Below, one piece after another: positions 30,594 through 31,772 of a stretch of 31,772 nucleotides of DNA. The stretch lies in contig JAJYHI010000089.1 of NCBI GenBank assembly GCA_021784835.1, positions 1-31,772 of the forward strand. The letters are read 5' to 3'. The notes below the pieces were generated by a model, which saw only the letters and a list, made by a program, of their open reading frames with translations, had not been told where the DNA came from and made no database searches. The translations under genes were made by a program, and so were the position numbers. How positions within the stretch are numbered: the stretch's first letter is position 1; each line of letters begins with the position of its first letter. Origin of the DNA: a bacterium (GTDB lineage Bacteria > SZUA-79 > Acidulodesulfobacterales > Acidulodesulfobacteraceae).

Positions 30594-31772
30594 ATGGCTG
30601 ATTCGGTTACGACAGATAAAACACATATTGATTCCGGCAACTCGGAAAATGGCAAAAACAATTCCGGCGCTATTTCCGGTAACCCTAAAAATAACGCCGA
30701 CACAGCCGTTATAAACGGCATAATAAAAAAAATTATATTTCAAAACCCGGAAAACGGTTTTACTATATTAAATATTTTTTCGTCCGGAAGATTTATAACA
30801 GCTTCAGGAAATATATTCGATAAACCTATAACGGATTCAAAAATCAAGCTTAAAGGCGAATTTATCCATCATAAAAAATACGGATACCAGTTTAGCTTCA
30901 GCGAATACGAAATATCGCTCTCAAACAGCAAAACGGCCGTAATAGATTATCTTTCTTCAAATATATTTAAAGGCATAGGCAAGGTTTTGGCAAATCAAAT
31001 TTATGAAAAATTTAAGGAAAAAACATTAGAAATAATAGACAACGATCCTGAAAGATTAAGGGAGGTAGGAGGAATTGGCAGAGTAAAACTTTCAACTATC
31101 ATAGAAGGCTTGAAAGAAAGTTACGGATTAAGAAAAGCTATAATGTTTTTTAAGCCCTATCAGTTCAGCGATTATCAAATTAAGTCTATTTATAATCAGT
31201 TTCAGGAAAAATCTATTGCCGTAGCAAAAGAAAATCCTTATTTATTTACAGAAATAAAAGGCATAGGTTTTAAAAAAGCCGATATTATGGCAGAAAAATT
31301 AGGCATTAAAAAAGACGACCCCAACAGAATAAAAGAAGCTGTAAAATATGTTATAGGACAATTATGCGAACAGTCGGGAAACTGTTTCGTTTATTATAAA
31401 GATATTAAAAAAGGGATAAACGAGATAATAATAGAAAACGACGGCATTAATTCGGATAAACCCGATAATTTTAACGGCGCCGATAATAATAATAGGGATG
31501 CGGATAAACGGGATATATCTCTTAGCGGCGAGATTCTCGAGTCTTATATTAACGATTTGGTTAAAGAAAAAAAATTAATTATCGACTTATCGCCCGAAGA
31601 CGATAATAATAAAAAAAATAATAGCCATGTTAATAGCGGCAATGATTACAATTTCCATTATGACCAAATAAACCAATATGACCAATATGATTATAATATT
31701 AATAAAGCAAAAATATATCTGCCGGTTTATTATTACAGCGAAATAGGCGCGGCTAAAGAACTTAAAAGAATA
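30594..31772 (+). CDS. recD2: RecD2-like ATP-dependent DNA helicase (partial, 3' part outside window)
   Basis: RecD2 is a 5'-3' SF1B helicase acting in DNA repair outside a RecBCD complex. The window holds 393 codons without a stop. After a Ser/Asn/Gly-rich N-terminus (1-37) comes the OB-like domain (INGIIKKIIFQNPENGFTIL at 40-59, then LKGEF), and helix-hairpin-helix segments: FKGIGKVLA (125-133), VGGIGRVKL (158-166) and IKGIGFKKADIMAEKL (221-236). This is the RecD2 N-terminal layout; the ATPase motifs would lie beyond the edge. Two Asn/Asp-rich low-complexity inserts (about 283-307 and 335-370) are odd for the family. The ATG at 30594 has no clear ribosome site. It follows arsB by 64 nt. Confidence 0.88.
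   Translation, partial: MADSVTTDKTHIDSGNSENGKNNSGAISGNPKNNADTAVINGIIKKIIFQNPENGFTILNIFSSGRFITASGNIFDKPITDSKIKLKGEFIHHKKYGYQFSFSEYEISLSNSKTAVIDYLSSNIFKGIGKVLANQIYEKFKEKTLEIIDNDPERLREVGGIGRVKLSTIIEGLKESYGLRKAIMFFKPYQFSDYQIKSIYNQFQEKSIAVAKENPYLFTEIKGIGFKKADIMAEKLGIKKDDPNRIKEAVKYVIGQLCEQSGNCFVYYKDIKKGINEIIIENDGINSDKPDNFNGADNNNRDADKRDISLSGEILESYINDLVKEKKLIIDLSPEDDNNKKNNSHVNSGNDYNFHYDQINQYDQYDYNINKAKIYLPVYYYSEIGAAKELKRI

Overview
The window is an AT-rich bacterial chromosome segment with dense, mostly short-gapped genes on both strands. It runs off both ends: a dGTPase gene is open at the left edge and a RecD2-type helicase gene at the right edge. The gene content points to an anaerobic or microaerophilic Gram-negative, probably in the broad deltaproteobacterial/Sva0485 (Acidulodesulfobacterales-like) neighbourhood. 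This rests on the rpsF-rpsR-DUF2232-rplI-dnaB order, a sulfide:quinone reductase, two tandem rubredoxins, a DivIVA-domain protein beside YggT, and an arsenite efflux carrier. The placement is an inference from gene content, not a measurement.

Layout. 1-1506 dgt (minus, partial). 1507-1831 is an intergenic region filled by nested inverted repeats, followed by a DksA/TraR-type gene with a good promoter. 2292-4138 holds two oligopeptide-type ABC ATPases (minus) without their permeases. A second copy of the palindromic repeat separates them from argS (4288-6393, minus). 6563-7694 holds two small rubredoxins and an exported DsbA-like thioredoxin-fold protein. A third repeat copy sits where this gene converges on thiD-polX (minus). 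10494-16851 is a plus-strand run: yggT, a DivIVA-domain gene, an HpnR-like B12-binding radical SAM gene, then rpsF-rpsR-DUF2232-rplI-dnaB. 16882-25042 is a minus-strand run: sqr, a 64-aa protein, thiE, thiC, a DUF815 ATPase, a membrane diguanylate cyclase and a ROK kinase. 25311-26204 (plus) encodes a protoglobin-like domain fused to a PsiE-like membrane domain. 26374-28893 has two inward-facing tRNA-Pro genes enclosing a chemoreceptor gene with a C-terminal PhnD-like binding domain and a 42-aa coiled-coil gene. 29222-30529 is arsB, followed by partial recD2.

The most interesting signals are: (1) the globin-PsiE fusion; (2) the chemoreceptor with a PhnD-like binding domain predicted to lie in the cytoplasm, plus its small partner ORF; (3) a family of about 90-bp palindromic elements with a conserved asymmetric centre and nested extra termini; (4) several genes, most clearly thiE and the DsbA-like gene, whose -10 box ends 6 nt before the ATG and which lack a Shine-Dalgarno sequence, implying leaderless mRNAs; (5) an HpnR-like radical SAM enzyme that may modify hopanoids.

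Thiamine genes (thiD, thiE, thiC) occur at two loci, and no TPP riboswitch was recognised at either. No CRISPR array, rRNA or transposase gene was seen.
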